Assembly (NCBI GenBank): GCA_015061605.1
Contig: SUWH01000013.1
Location: 18,491 to 82,490, forward strand
Direction: 5' to 3'
DNA length: 64,000 bases
DNA from: Lentisphaerota bacterium
Lineage (GTDB): Bacteria > Verrucomicrobiota > Lentisphaeria > Victivallales > Victivallaceae
In this document: positions 8,660 through 18,087 of the stretch, piece after piece
Position numbering within the stretch: the stretch's first letter is position 1
Layout: the number at the start of each line of letters is the position of its first letter
Program-made: the position numbers and the translations under genes
Notes under the pieces: model-generated
Databases searched by the model: none
What the model was told of the DNA's origin: nothing
The model's input: the letters and a program-made list of their open reading frames with translations, nothing else

Positions 8660-9105
8660 TTTTTCAATCCCTTGATCTCGGAAATAAAATCCGATGCCGC
8701 CTGAAACTGACGGTACACCGAAGCAAAACGGACAAAGGCGACCTGATCGAGTTCGCGCAACTCCTCCATCACCCGTTTGCCGATCTCCAGACTGTCGACT
8801 TCCCGTTCGAAATCACGCAGTAAACTTGCAGTTATCTTGCCAACGATCAAGTCAATATCATCACCGGAAATATCCCGCTTGTAGCAGGCATTGACGATAC
8901 CGGCGCGGAGTTTGTCGCGGTTGAATTCCTCTTTACTGCCGTCACGCTTGACGACTTTCAACTCTTCGGGAATGACACTTTCAAAGGTGGAGAAACGCCG
9001 TCCGCAATCCAGACATTCCCGGCGGCGGCGCACTCCGAGTCCGCTGCGGACACTGCGGGAGTCGATCACCTTGTCATTATCACTGTCACACTGGGGGCAA
9101 CGCAT
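8656..9105 (-). CDS. nrdR: Transcriptional repressor NrdR
   Basis: At 149 residues it has the usual NrdR length. The N-terminal zinc ribbon (MRCPQCDSDNDKVIDSR and CLDCGRRFSTFE) carries four Cys ligands, followed by an ATP-cone domain starting VVKRDGSKEEF. NrdR binds NrdR boxes upstream of ribonucleotide reductase genes and senses ATP/dATP. The ATG follows an AGGAGAG ribosome-binding site. It sits directly after the lipoprotein gene and overlaps rlmI by 4 bp. No nrd genes are in the window. Confidence 0.95.
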   Translation of the reverse strand: MRCPQCDSDNDKVIDSRSVRSGLGVRRRRECLDCGRRFSTFESVIPEELKVVKRDGSKEEFNRDKLRAGIVNACYKRDISGDDIDLIVGKITASLLRDFEREVDSLEIGKRVMEELRELDQVAFVRFASVYRQFQAASDFISEIKGLKK

Positions 9106-10152
9106 TTATCTCTCCTGACGCAAAAATTCGATCAAAGCCAATGGCGAAACCACTACTCCGTCAAAGCTTGAATATGCAGTAAACTTTTTACCGGCGTAAT
9201 CCAGCGCCCGGCAGAAGTCGTTCCAGTCACGGCGGCGCAGACCGCCCTCTTTCTGTGCGGTATGATTATTGAGATTTACCGCGATGAGCAGCGGCTGATT
9301 TCCGGCGGATCTCAACTCATTTTCGGCACGTTTGACCAGTTGAGTGGCAACATTGCCGTGATTTATCACCATGACTTTGCCGAACTTGGCAAAGTCGGCG
9401 ACTGTTCCGCAGCTCAATCCGCCTTCTTTTGCTTTATCATGGTAAAAGTCGGGGATGCCTATGGTCAGCGGCGGCAGAGCTTCAAAGGCGGCGATCGCTT
9501 TAAGTTCATCAAAGAATTTCCGGATCAGCATATCGTTGTCTCTGCCGATGCCGTAGCGGTCATCCGCCCAGGCGTAAAGCTGTCCATGAGAGCGTTCGAC
9601 ATTGGCGGTGGTGAAATCGTGCGCTCCGGCAATGATGGTGAGCCCGGAAATCTTTTTCACATCTTCAGGCAGAGCGTTATTGAAATCAATTACTTTCTGC
9701 ACCGCCTTTTTCAGTGTCGGATACTGGAAAAGAAGCGGACGGATCAACTGATTGGCATGATTTTTACGGTAATAATCACGCTGAAAAACTACTATTTCCG
9801 CCGGGATCGAACGCTTGCCGAGTTCCCGCAGTACCCCGGTCAAATGATCGTCCAGCGCAGTTTCAGTGGAAATATAGCAGTACGCCCGGTTGAAACCGAG
9901 AGATTGGATGCGTTCAACCACTTCAGACGGGGTATAACGTTCGCGGAAAGCTTCCGGATAGACACCGATGCCCCGGACTTTGAAGTTGGCAGTCAGGGCG
10001 CGGAACTGTTTGCTCCGCGCGATACCGACAGCACTTTCTGCGGTGTGCGGCGGAACCACTCCGGGCATCACCTGACGCGGCGGCGTGGAACAGCCAGCCA
10101 GAATAAACAACGCCGAAGCGGTCAGTAAAATTTTTGAATATTGTTTTTTCAT
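9106..10152 (-). CDS. Predicted lipoprotein of unknown function
   Basis: I chose the ATG at 10152 because it begins a classic lipoprotein signal: KKQYSK, hydrophobic core, then the lipobox LAGC with Cys at residue 20. Starts further upstream (TTG 10167, GTG 10161) would add only five residues. The mature part of about 325 residues is soluble, alternates predicted strands and helices, and contains GIPDFYHD and VINHGN segments. An alpha/beta barrel is possible, but I do not recognise the family. It lies between an MBL-fold hydrolase gene, which ends 12 bp before it, and nrdR. Export to the cell envelope is well supported; function is not. Confidence 0.8.
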   Translation of the reverse strand: MKKQYSKILLTASALFILAGCSTPPRQVMPGVVPPHTAESAVGIARSKQFRALTANFKVRGIGVYPEAFRERYTPSEVVERIQSLGFNRAYCYISTETALDDHLTGVLRELGKRSIPAEIVVFQRDYYRKNHANQLIRPLLFQYPTLKKAVQKVIDFNNALPEDVKKISGLTIIAGAHDFTTANVERSHGQLYAWADDRYGIGRDNDMLIRKFFDELKAIAAFEALPPLTIGIPDFYHDKAKEGGLSCGTVADFAKFGKVMVINHGNVATQLVKRAENELRSAGNQPLLIAVNLNNHTAQKEGGLRRRDWNDFCRALDYAGKKFTAYSSFDGVVVSPLALIEFLRQER

Positions 10153-10163
10153 CTTTATCACTC

Positions 10164-11042
10164 TCAAAGATTTACCTCCAATCCGTCAAAAGCAACACCG
10201 ATATTGTGCGGATTGAAGTACTCTTCCAACTGGGCATGGGTCATGTGGCCGTTGTGGGAGAAGTGGTTGACAAAATATTGAGTGTTTTCATCGACGAGAC
10301 CGAGTTCAGTAAGACGTTTTTTGGTATCCATGATGAATTTACCGCTCATGTGGTTGGTCGGCCAGTCTTTGCCGCAACCGGTGCAGTCGTTGAATACCGC
10401 CGAAAGTTTTATATTCATTTTGGCAAGATATTCCCAGTTTTCATCGCAGAAATATCCGGTATCGTTGGCGATCATCAGATATTTGTCCTCCCAGCGGATG
10501 ACGTAGATGAATGGTTCTTCGGTGGCAACTCTTACCATGTGATCGGCTTTCAGAGGATAAATGGTCATATCCACATCCGGCAGCTCGACCGGCTCGAAAG
10601 CTTTGAGTTCATGATCTTTCATTTTAAGACAGGAAAAATCTCCGTTGAAACCGATAGTTTTTCCCCATTCCCACGCCGCCAGATGGAGCTTGCGCATCAC
10701 TCCGGTACCACCGTAAACGTGCAGAGTATTATCGGGATCGACCTTGGAAAAACTGGTACTTTTACGGTAATAAAAAAGCGTTGTATCAAAGTGATCTTCG
10801 TGGCTGTGGGTGACGATGATGTGACGGAGTTTTTCGCTGTGCAGATTGTAGCGGAACTCCTGTGCCATGGCATCAGGACCGAAGTCGATACGGACAAACT
10901 CTCCGAGCTGGTAGCTGGTGCGCATGCGGAAATCTTTACCGCCGTTTTTCCACGCCTGTTTGCAGGTGTCGCAAACACAGAATATCGCCGGAATACATTC
11001 TGCTGCCGCACTGCCGAGAACAGTTATTTTTTTGTCACTCAT
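10164..11042 (-). CDS. PhnP-like metallo-beta-lactamase fold hydrolase
   Basis: The 292-residue protein has a CVCDTCKQ cysteine motif near residue 23 followed by RTSY, as in PhnP-type phosphodiesterases. The di-metal motif THSHEDH appears around residues 80-86, with later DTGYFCDENW and NHFSHNGHMTH segments that could supply further metal ligands. PhnP acts on cyclic phosphoribosyl intermediates of phosphonate breakdown, but no other phn genes are present, so the substrate is open. It is 27 bp downstream of metY. The superfamily is certain, the PhnP-like subgroup likely. Confidence 0.8.
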   Translation of the reverse strand: MSDKKITVLGSAAAECIPAIFCVCDTCKQAWKNGGKDFRMRTSYQLGEFVRIDFGPDAMAQEFRYNLHSEKLRHIIVTHSHEDHFDTTLFYYRKSTSFSKVDPDNTLHVYGGTGVMRKLHLAAWEWGKTIGFNGDFSCLKMKDHELKAFEPVELPDVDMTIYPLKADHMVRVATEEPFIYVIRWEDKYLMIANDTGYFCDENWEYLAKMNIKLSAVFNDCTGCGKDWPTNHMSGKFIMDTKKRLTELGLVDENTQYFVNHFSHNGHMTHAQLEEYFNPHNIGVAFDGLEVNL

Positions 11043-11069
11043 AATAACACCTATTATTACAGTTTGATT

Positions 11070-12350
11070 TTATGCCCGCAATGCCTGATCCAGGTCTGCC
11101 TTGATGTCTTCGACATTTTCGATACCTACCGAAAGACGGATCAGATCGGGGCTGACACCGGCGGCAATGAGTTCGCTGTCGCTCAACTGGCGGTGGGTCA
11201 TGCTTGCCGGATGCAGTACACCGGTACGGACATCGGCGACGTGGACAACGATATTGGCAAGTTTGAGCGCGTTCATCGCGCGTTCACCGGCCGCTTTGCC
11301 GCCCTTGACGCCGAAGCACAGCACTCCGGAAGCCATGCCGTTGCGGAAATATTTCTGAACTTTGGCATATTCCGGGCTTTCCGGAAGTCCGGGATAGTTG
11401 ACCCAGCTGACATTGGGATGATTTTTGAGGAATTTGGCGACTTCAAGTGCGTTTTCGCTGTGGCGTTCGATACGCAGCGGCAGAGTTTCGCATCCCAGAT
11501 GGGAGAGGAACGCATTGAGCGGCGCCTGCGGGATGCCGTAGTCGCGCACCAGCTGTACGCGGAGTTTGACCGAGAAAGGTGCGGCGGCAAAGTCGCGGGT
11601 GTAAACCACACCGTGATAGCTTTCATCGGGTTCGGTAAATTCAGGGAACTTGCCGCTTGCCGCCCAGTCGAAGTCACCCTTTTCCACCACGATACCGCCG
11701 ACACTGGTGGCATGACCGTCAATGTATTTGGTGGTGGAGTGGGTAACGATGTCGGCACCGAAGTCAAAGGGATTGCACAACACCGGAGTGGGGAAGGTGT
11801 TGTCGACGATAAGCGGAATGCCGTTGGCGTGCGCCGCTTTGGCATAGAGTTCAAAATCGGCGACGACCAGTGCCGGGTTGGCGAGAGATTCAACAAAGAC
11901 CGCCTTGGTGTTGGGACGGATGGCGGAAATAACTTCATCATATCCGGCATCGGGGGTGACAAAGGTGATTTCAATACCGGCTTTTTTCAGCGTATTGGTA
12001 AAAAGTGAAACGGTTCCGCCGTACAAACTGGAAAGTGCCAGCACATGATCGCCGCATTTGGCGATATTGAGCAAGCTGTAAGCATTGGCGGCCTGTCCGC
12101 TGCTCAACGCAACTGCCATGACGCCTTTTTCCATAGCGGCGATCTTTTTCTCGAAGCAGTCTACGGTCGGGTTGGCGAGGCGGGAATAGAAAAATCCGCT
12201 CTTTTTCAGGTCGAACAAGTCGGCAACGCTCTGAACATCGTCATATTTGTAAGTGGTACTCTGCACTAAAGGCAGGATGCGGCTTTCACCGTCTTTGGGC
12301 TCATATCCGGCTTGAACAGCGAGGGTTTCAATTTTCCAGTTTTTGTCCAT
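11070..12350 (-). CDS. metY: O-acetylhomoserine sulfhydrylase (MetY type)
   Basis: The 426-residue protein is a type I fold PLP enzyme of the Cys/Met metabolism family. The start KIETLAVQAGY, the YSRLANPTVDCFEKKIAAMEKG block, and the PLP-lysine segment HSTTKYIDGHATSVGG (Lys near 208) are all present. The long loop before RIERHSENALEVAKFL and the total length favour MetY over MetB/MetC. It would make homocysteine from O-acetylhomoserine and sulfide in the cytoplasm. The ATG follows a GGAG site. The neighbouring MBL gene is downstream in the same direction. Confidence 0.9.
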   Translation of the reverse strand: MDKNWKIETLAVQAGYEPKDGESRILPLVQSTTYKYDDVQSVADLFDLKKSGFFYSRLANPTVDCFEKKIAAMEKGVMAVALSSGQAANAYSLLNIAKCGDHVLALSSLYGGTVSLFTNTLKKAGIEITFVTPDAGYDEVISAIRPNTKAVFVESLANPALVVADFELYAKAAHANGIPLIVDNTFPTPVLCNPFDFGADIVTHSTTKYIDGHATSVGGIVVEKGDFDWAASGKFPEFTEPDESYHGVVYTRDFAAAPFSVKLRVQLVRDYGIPQAPLNAFLSHLGCETLPLRIERHSENALEVAKFLKNHPNVSWVNYPGLPESPEYAKVQKYFRNGMASGVLCFGVKGGKAAGERAMNALKLANIVVHVADVRTGVLHPASMTHRQLSDSELIAAGVSPDLIRLSVGIENVEDIKADLDQALRA

Positions 12351-12369
12351 GATTTTTTTTCTCCAATAT

Positions 12370-13608
12370 TTACTTTATGTCAATAATACGCACATTGAGG
12401 TCACTTTTTGCCAGATGTTCCTCCATACCGGAAAGCGCGCGGTCGAAACGGGAAAATTCTGCCGTTTCGCTGTCGCCTTTACCGTTGACCGCATCGAGAA
12501 ACGCCAGTATCGTGAAGTTTTCCGGCGGCACACCGGGCAGAAATGCCAATTCCTGTTTGTCATCCATCGTCCGGCAGATCAATTTCTTTTCCAACAGCTC
12601 ACCGATTTCCTGACGAAGCATGGTTTCAGGCAGATGCAGTGTTCCGAAAAGTGCCTTTTCCGAAAGCGCACCGTTCCCGTTGGCAAAGTGATTGAAGATC
12701 CGGGCAAGTACAGCCAGCTGATGTTCACGGCACAAACGCAATGAACGCTCTTTTTCCTTGCCGTTTTCAAAAACTCCGCTGTCGATATTCTGACTGACAA
12801 AACTCACCTCCGCACCGAAAAGCACGATCTGCCACGACCAGTTCATCCACACCAGAAACAGCGGCAGCGCAGCAAATCCGCCGTACAACCGGTTGTAGGA
12901 AAAGACCTTTTTCTGCAACAGTAAAAAGCCGTCCTGCAATACCAGAAAGGCGATACCGGCGATCAATCCGGCAAGCAATGCACTGGAAAAATTCACCCGG
13001 GTATTCGGAGCGCAACGATAAATCGCCGCAAACAATAAACAGAAAATCAATACCGTAGAAAGTTTAACCAGCAGCGGTATCAGCGGAAACTCCTCAAAAA
13101 GCGGCATGGTTTCCGCCAGTTTGTGCAGACAGCGGTTGACCATCATCCCGGCAGTTCCGGTGATGATCAGCAGGAATGGAGTAAACAATGTCAGCGAAAG
13201 GCAGTTGGTAAGTTTTCGCCACCAGTTTCTGCCGGTACGCAGATCCCAGACCGCATTGAATGCCTGTTCGATATTGGTAATGAGCCAGAAAACCGTCCAG
13301 AGCAAAGCGACCACACCAATACCGGCGACCACGCCGCCGGAAGCTTCAGCCAGAGTCCGTTCAGCGAATTCACTGATATACTGTAAAAGCTCCCGGTGGT
13401 TGACCGCACGGGTCTCAATGATCTCCTGCAAATTTTTTTCCAATGCAAAGCCCTTGGCGATACCGAAAAGCAATGCCGCCAGCGGCACGATGGAAAACAA
13501 AGTGTAATAGGTCAGCAGCACCGCACGCTGGGCGTGCCGGGCGGTGACATAACGCCGTCCGGAGATCAGAAATATTTCACATATCCTGCTCAACTGTTTT
13601 TTCAACAT
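12370..13608 (-). CDS. YihY/BrkB family inner-membrane protein with extra C-terminal domain
   Basis: The first 280 residues have six membrane helices and the family signatures AVLLTYYTLFSIVPL (early helix 1) and YGGFAALPLFLVWMNWSWQIVLFGAEVSF (last helix). The family was once called RNase BN and is now regarded as membrane proteins of unknown function. A soluble tail of about 130 residues follows, with an alpha-helical region (RLCREHQLAVLARIFNHFA) resembling a winged-helix fold. I chose ATG 13608 over GTG 13617 because a GGAG lies about 8 bases before it. It is 9 bp downstream of the ThuA-like gene. Confidence 0.8.
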   Translation of the reverse strand: MLKKQLSRICEIFLISGRRYVTARHAQRAVLLTYYTLFSIVPLAALLFGIAKGFALEKNLQEIIETRAVNHRELLQYISEFAERTLAEASGGVVAGIGVVALLWTVFWLITNIEQAFNAVWDLRTGRNWWRKLTNCLSLTLFTPFLLIITGTAGMMVNRCLHKLAETMPLFEEFPLIPLLVKLSTVLIFCLLFAAIYRCAPNTRVNFSSALLAGLIAGIAFLVLQDGFLLLQKKVFSYNRLYGGFAALPLFLVWMNWSWQIVLFGAEVSFVSQNIDSGVFENGKEKERSLRLCREHQLAVLARIFNHFANGNGALSEKALFGTLHLPETMLRQEIGELLEKKLICRTMDDKQELAFLPGVPPENFTILAFLDAVNGKGDSETAEFSRFDRALSGMEEHLAKSDLNVRIIDIK

Positions 13609-13626
13609 CGTTCCCACTCCATTAAA

Positions 13627-14292
13627 TTATTTGTTTTCAAGCAGATAATCGATCAACAACAGATTATTGGCGATAAATTCTTTATTGGCAAATGATTCCA
13701 CTTTATGTCCGGGCAAAAAGATTATCTGTTTGCCGCCGTAAGGAGTGATGCACTCCACACACTGCGGGTAGATACCTTCATCGGTATTGGTTTCCATCAA
13801 AACCGTCATCGGCAAAGTCTGTTCACACTTGATATAGATTTCGTCATCAACAAGAGTGAATTCCTGCAGTCTGCCGGTCAAAGCATGGCGGCTTTTGGAA
13901 ACAGTAGTGGTGAATGTACGCACCGGGTGGATGGAACGCTCCACATTGTCCGGGTCATTGGGACGAACCCAGCGGAATCCGCAGACTTCCCGCCACCATG
14001 CCCAGTGCCAGAATGCGGCTGATGAACCATGGAGCATCAAAATATTGCCGCCGCGTTCAACGTAACGTTTGACCGCCGCTTCAGCAGCTTCTCCGGCATG
14101 GGGCTGACCGCAGGTGGTACCGATCATGTTCAAAATCAAAAGTTCACAATCGCGATCCCACTCGCCGTTTTCCAGAATATCCCACTGGTTTTCGGTAAAA
14201 ACGGTACGCGCTTTCAAATCAGCGGGGAACTTTTCATATAAATTCGCTCCGCAATGTTTATCAAAATGTGAATCACTGAAAAAGTATATCAT
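13627..14292 (-). CDS. ThuA-like (class I glutamine amidotransferase-like) protein
   Basis: The 221-residue protein fits the ThuA fold: an early LLILNMIG strand, RYVERGGNILMLHGSSAAFWHW in place of the nucleophile elbow, and FTLVDDEIYIKCE and IIFLPGHKVESFAN near the end. ThuA proteins are linked to sugar (trehalose) use but their reaction is poorly known. The ATG is preceded by AGGAAACAGAG. It lies between a small membrane-anchored protein gene and the YihY-like gene, and shares no obvious pathway with them. Confidence 0.75.
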   Translation of the reverse strand: MIYFFSDSHFDKHCGANLYEKFPADLKARTVFTENQWDILENGEWDRDCELLILNMIGTTCGQPHAGEAAEAAVKRYVERGGNILMLHGSSAAFWHWAWWREVCGFRWVRPNDPDNVERSIHPVRTFTTTVSKSRHALTGRLQEFTLVDDEIYIKCEQTLPMTVLMETNTDEGIYPQCVECITPYGGKQIIFLPGHKVESFANKEFIANNLLLIDYLLENK

Positions 14293-14312
14293 CTCTGTTT
14301 CCTGCTGAAAAT

Positions 14313-14945
14313 TTATCTGACACCGTTATTTGCCGCATCTTCAGCGGCACGGGAACGTTCGCGGATCGCTCTCATTCTTTTGCTGCCGGATTTTTTCTCC
14401 GGCTCTTCGACATCATCATTTGACTTATCTCTTACTTCATCCAGAGTCCGGGAAAAAATCTGCCATTTTGCACCGATTCCCGGAGTATCGCGCATTTCAA
14501 AGACAGCTTTACGGAGCACATAGCCGTTTGCCGGTTTGGCAATAACCCGCTTGATCAGATAAAATGACGTTGCACCGGTTGCGACCAAAGCGGAAATGAT
14601 CAACAGCAGCAATAAAACCACTATGGAAAGCAGCACACTTTTACGGTATGCAGCTTCAGCTTTGGTTTTGCCCCGTTTTCTCCGCTCTTTAGTCTGCTTT
14701 TTTGCCTGTCTGCGAATATCATCCAACTGCGCTTCAACTGATTTCGCATTATCATTTTGCGCCGCATCACCTGCTGCCGGTTGAACCGTTTTGATCGCCA
14801 CCGGGATCTCATGTTTTTTCAAACCGATAGTGGCACTGTCATCGACCATCGCCGGTTCTTCGCTGACTTGAACTTTCGACGGTCGGTTTTTGTGGAGCTC
14901 CTGCGGATCCACTTTGAGTTTGATCGGATTTTTTTCATCGCTCAT
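14313..14945 (-). CDS. Hypothetical single-pass membrane protein with charged flanks
   Basis: I do not recognise this 210-residue protein. The first about 100 residues are charged and low in complexity, ending in a very basic stretch (KKQTKERRKRGKTKAEA). One strong membrane helix follows (about 104-132, SIVVLLLLLIISALVATG). A roughly 80-residue tail ends in another acidic-basic mixed segment. The positive-inside pattern puts the N-terminus in the cytoplasm and the tail outside. GGGAG precedes the ATG. It follows queC by 25 bp and may be co-transcribed with the que genes. Confidence 0.7.
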   Translation of the reverse strand: MSDEKNPIKLKVDPQELHKNRPSKVQVSEEPAMVDDSATIGLKKHEIPVAIKTVQPAAGDAAQNDNAKSVEAQLDDIRRQAKKQTKERRKRGKTKAEAAYRKSVLLSIVVLLLLLIISALVATGATSFYLIKRVIAKPANGYVLRKAVFEMRDTPGIGAKWQIFSRTLDEVRDKSNDDVEEPEKKSGSKRMRAIRERSRAAEDAANNGVR

Positions 14946-14970
14946 CGTTCTGCACTCCCGGTCTATGGAT

Positions 14971-15654
14971 TTAAAACTTCACATTGTCAACATATTTTGT
15001 CGGATCATCGACTCCGGCGGCAATAAAACCGCGGTGCCGCAGAAAACAACTGTCACATTTTCCACATGAACGCCCATCGGCATCCGGATTGTAACAGCTG
15101 GTGGTCAAACTGTAATCCACGCCCAGACTCATGCCGAGTTTGATTATTTCAGCTTTAGAAAGTTCCTGCAGCGGCGTGTGGATATTCCATTGCCACTTTT
15201 CGTCCACGGCACAGGTGCCGAGACGGGCGGTTTCGGCGAAACTGCCGATGAATTGCCTGCGGCAATCTGGATACCCGGAATAATCCACGCTGTTTACTCC
15301 GATAAAAATATCGTGCGCCCCCAACACTTCCCCCCAGGCGACTGCCAGAGAAAGAAAAATCATATTCCGCGCCGGGACATAAGTTATGGGGATCCCGCCG
15401 TCGCTGTGGTCCGGTACTTCAATATTGCTGTCGGTCAACGCTGAACCGCCCCACTGGCTCAAATCCAGTTTGAAACAACGGAACTCCGCCGCCCCGAGCT
15501 GTTTGGCGACCGCTTCAGAAGCGGTAATTTCGCAACGATGCCGCTGACCGTAATCAAAACTCAAAGCGTAACACTCAAAACCTTCGGCACGGGCTTTCGC
15601 CAGACAGGTGGCGGAATCCAGTCCGCCGCTTAAAAGAACAATTGCTTTTTTCAT
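14971..15654 (-). CDS. queC: 7-cyano-7-deazaguanine synthase QueC
   Basis: The 227-residue protein has the PP-loop [13 protein letters not shown] (residues 7-19), the [11 protein letters not shown] block and a C-terminal zinc site built from [20 protein letters not shown]. It converts 7-carboxy-7-deazaguanine to preQ0 using ATP and ammonia, in the queuosine pathway. It is 4 bp downstream of queE and shares the operon queD-queE-queC. Confidence 0.95.
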   Translation of the reverse strand: MKKAIVLLSGGLDSATCLAKARAEGFECYALSFDYGQRHRCEITASEAVAKQLGAAEFRCFKLDLSQWGGSALTDSNIEVPDHSDGGIPITYVPARNMIFLSLAVAWGEVLGAHDIFIGVNSVDYSGYPDCRRQFIGSFAETARLGTCAVDEKWQWNIHTPLQELSKAEIIKLGMSLGVDYSLTTSCYNPDADGRSCGKCDSCFLRHRGFIAAGVDDPTKYVDNVKF

Positions 15655-15658
15655 AAAA

Positions 15659-16297
15659 TCAGACCCCTTTTCTGTCGCCCCAGATAACTTTGTGCATTTG
15701 TATTTGCATCCGAAGCGGAAGTTGACTGTTGACGACCCATCCGGTAAGAGTTTCCGGCTGGATGCGTCCCCATACCGGCGAAAACAGAAGATGGGGAGTT
15801 TTGGCGGTCAAGTCATATTTTTTTATGACCTCAAGGGCAAAATCAAAATCCTGCCGGTCGGAAACGACAAACTTCACCTCATCGCGGGAAGTCAGATGTT
15901 TATACGCTTCATAACAGTTATACTGCGCCATTCCGGACGCGGGAAGTTTGCAGTCAACGATGCGGCAGCACCCTTCAGGCAGGATGGAAAAATCAATGCT
16001 GCCATTGGTTTCGATAAGCACCTCTTTACCCATAGCGAGGAGTTTTTCTGCCAGAACGGGAGTCTCTTTCTGAAGCAGCGGTTCTCCGCCGGTGATCTCG
16101 ACCGTGGCACAGTTGGCAGAAGCGACTTCGTCAAGCAGACTCCCGACAGAACGCTCCTCTCCCCCCTCCCAGGCATAGGTGGTATCACAGTAACTGCAGC
16201 GCAAATTGCACCCGCAAAGCCGGATAAAAAAACAGACTTTCCCGGCGTGGGTGGATTCCCCCTGCACACTCTTGAAAGTCTCTATTATTTGAAGCAT
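15659..16297 (-). CDS. queE: 7-carboxy-7-deazaguanine synthase QueE
   Basis: This 212-residue radical SAM protein carries the cluster motif [12 protein letters not shown] (residues 28-39) and the GGEPLLQ segment of SAM binding. The short N-terminal [19 protein letters not shown] is the family signature (SIQGEG in other species). It turns 6-carboxytetrahydropterin into 7-carboxy-7-deazaguanine. It lies 11 bp after queD and 4 bp before queC. Confidence 0.95.
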   Translation of the reverse strand: MLQIIETFKSVQGESTHAGKVCFFIRLCGCNLRCSYCDTTYAWEGGEERSVGSLLDEVASANCATVEITGGEPLLQKETPVLAEKLLAMGKEVLIETNGSIDFSILPEGCCRIVDCKLPASGMAQYNCYEAYKHLTSRDEVKFVVSDRQDFDFALEVIKKYDLTAKTPHLLFSPVWGRIQPETLTGWVVNSQLPLRMQIQMHKVIWGDRKGV

Positions 16298-16308
16298 AGA
16301 TAAATATT

Positions 16309-16677
16309 TTATTCTGAATATATTACTCGGCTCGCGGAAGATTCAGCGATGCTGACGCGGGCAATTTTTATACCATCCCTGTTCAATCGTCCGGCAAGTG
16401 TCCGGTAAATCGTCTGCGCGAGAACTTCACTGGTCGGATTTATCTCCTGAAATTCCGGCAATTCGGACAAGTTGCGGTGATCATATCTTTCAATGACCTC
16501 ATCGACTGCCGCTTTGAGCAGTTTGAAATCCAATGCGATGCCGATCTCATTGAGTTTATCTGCGACCACGGTAACAGTAACGCCGTAGTTGTGTCCGTGA
16601 AGATTACGGCAGTCTCCTTCATAGCCTTTGAGCTGGTGGGCGGCGGCAAAAGAACGGTCAATTTCAATTTCAAACAT
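16309..16677 (-). CDS. queD: 6-carboxy-5,6,7,8-tetrahydropterin synthase QueD
   Basis: The 122-residue protein has the zinc-binding His residues in FAAAHQL and NLHGHNYGV, plus a conserved PTSEVLAQ segment. It makes the first committed intermediate of the queuosine pathway from dihydroneopterin triphosphate. The ATG follows a GGAG site. It is the first gene of queDEC. I looked for a preQ1 riboswitch in the 205 bp upstream (16678-16882) and found none. Confidence 0.95.
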   Translation of the reverse strand: MFEIEIDRSFAAAHQLKGYEGDCRNLHGHNYGVTVTVVADKLNEIGIALDFKLLKAAVDEVIERYDHRNLSELPEFQEINPTSEVLAQTIYRTLAGRLNRDGIKIARVSIAESSASRVIYSE

Positions 16678-16882
16678 TTTCTGCGACTCCGTCGGTTAAA
16701 GGTTGTCTGCACTCCATCCCCTTATTCAAAAAAAGCGTTTTTGCTCCGACTCCCCGCCGGCAACAAACCATCAGAAGACTTCGGCACGGCATCCGGAGCA
16801 AAACTCAAAAAGCCCGGGGCAACATCAAATCAGGAGGGGTGGGTGGCCCTGATCCGCAGTTTCCCCGGAGCGTCAGCAAGCA

Positions 16883-17965
16883 TTAACGGTTGGCAGCTTC
16901 AAATTTCTTCATGAAGTCGACCAGAGCGATGATACCTTCAACGGGCATCGCGTTGTAGATGCTGGCACGGCATCCGCCGACCAGACGGTGACCTTTGAGC
17001 TGGGTAAGTCCGGCAGCAGTGGCTTCGGAAACAAACTTGGCATCGAGTTCATCGCTGGGGGTACGGAAGACGACGTTCATGCGGGAACGGTCGAGACCCT
17101 TGACCGGGCAGCTGTAGAAGCTGCTTTCATCCAGGAAGTTGTAGAGGATGGCAGCTTTTTCGTTATTCATCTTTTCGACACCGGCAAGACCGCCGTTTTC
17201 CTTGATCCAGTCGGTAACCAGAGCGAGGAGGTAGATGGCGAAAGTCGGAGGAGTGTTGAACATGGAACCGTTTTCGATATAGGTGGAATAACGGAGCATG
17301 GTCGGAACTTTGGTAACATCGGTGCGTTCAGCCAGATCCTTGCGGAGGACGACCAGGGCGACACCGGCGGGGCCGAGGTTCTTCTGGGCACCGGCATAGA
17401 TCATGCCGAACTTGGAAGCATCGAACTGACGGGACATGATGTCACTGGACATATCAGCGATCAAAGGCACACCTGCGGGAGCTTCCGGCAGATTGTAGTA
17501 CTGGGTACCGGCGATGGTGTTGTTGCTGGTGATATGCATATAAGCGGCGTTGGGGGTAAGTTTCCAATCGCTCTGCGCGGGGATGAAAGCATATTTGTCA
17601 TCGCGGCTGCTGGCGACGACATTGACATTGCCGAACATCTTGGCTTCTTTGATCGCCTTGTTGCTCCAGACGCCGGTATCGACATAGTCGGCAGTACCGC
17701 CGTTGAGGAAGTTCATGGCGAGCATGGCGAACTGCATGCTGGCGCCGCCCTGAATGAAAAGGACCGCGTAATCATCGGAGAGATTCAGGATCTCGCGGAC
17801 ATTGGCTTCGGCGCGGTCGATGACCGGCTGGAAAAATTTACCGCGGTGGGAGAGTTCGAGAATACCGCTTCCACTGCCCTGATAATCGGTGAATTCAGCT
17901 TGTGCCTTGCGCATAACGGATTCCGGAAGCATGGCCGGACCAGCAGCGAAATTGTAGATCTTCAT
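16883..17965 (-). CDS. serC: Phosphoserine aminotransferase SerC
   Basis: I chose the ATG at 17965, giving 360 residues, because MKIYNFAAGPAMLPESV is the family's invariant start and GGAGAG lies just before it. The open frame extends 39 codons further, but that part covers the promoter. Visible signatures are HRGKFFQPVIDRAE, the PLP-lysine region GMIYAGAQKNLGPAG and RLVGGCRASIYNAMP. It makes 3-phosphoserine for serine, and also works in the pyridoxal phosphate route. It is monocistronic in appearance. Confidence 0.95.
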   Translation of the reverse strand: MKIYNFAAGPAMLPESVMRKAQAEFTDYQGSGSGILELSHRGKFFQPVIDRAEANVREILNLSDDYAVLFIQGGASMQFAMLAMNFLNGGTADYVDTGVWSNKAIKEAKMFGNVNVVASSRDDKYAFIPAQSDWKLTPNAAYMHITSNNTIAGTQYYNLPEAPAGVPLIADMSSDIMSRQFDASKFGMIYAGAQKNLGPAGVALVVLRKDLAERTDVTKVPTMLRYSTYIENGSMFNTPPTFAIYLLALVTDWIKENGGLAGVEKMNNEKAAILYNFLDESSFYSCPVKGLDRSRMNVVFRTPSDELDAKFVSEATAAGLTQLKGHRLVGGCRASIYNAMPVEGIIALVDFMKKFEAANR

Positions 17966-18019
17966 AATACTCTCCTTGGCTTTGAACGCTTCTTGCGTTT
18001 TTAATTGGTTTGTCTTTAT

Positions 18020-18048
18020 AATATATACCCGGAACCGACAAATTTCAA
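18020..18048 (-). promoter_or_regulatory. serC promoter
   Basis: On the minus strand TTGAAA (18043-18048) and TATATT (18020-18025) are separated by exactly 17 bp, 55 bp upstream of the serC start. Confidence 0.65.
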
Positions 18049-18087
18049 GCAGAAATGCCACGTTTGCAAGAGCGTTTGGCAAAAAAA

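Noticed and set aside
10134..12008. Long plus-strand open frame of 624 codons opposite the MBL and metY genes
   Set aside because: It is antisense to two clearly conserved genes, shows no domain signature and has the composition expected of a shadow frame in third-codon GC-biased DNA.
16678..16882. Possible preQ1 riboswitch before queD
   Set aside because: No match to the conserved preQ1 core or pseudoknot was found by eye. Only a weak 6-bp hairpin is present.
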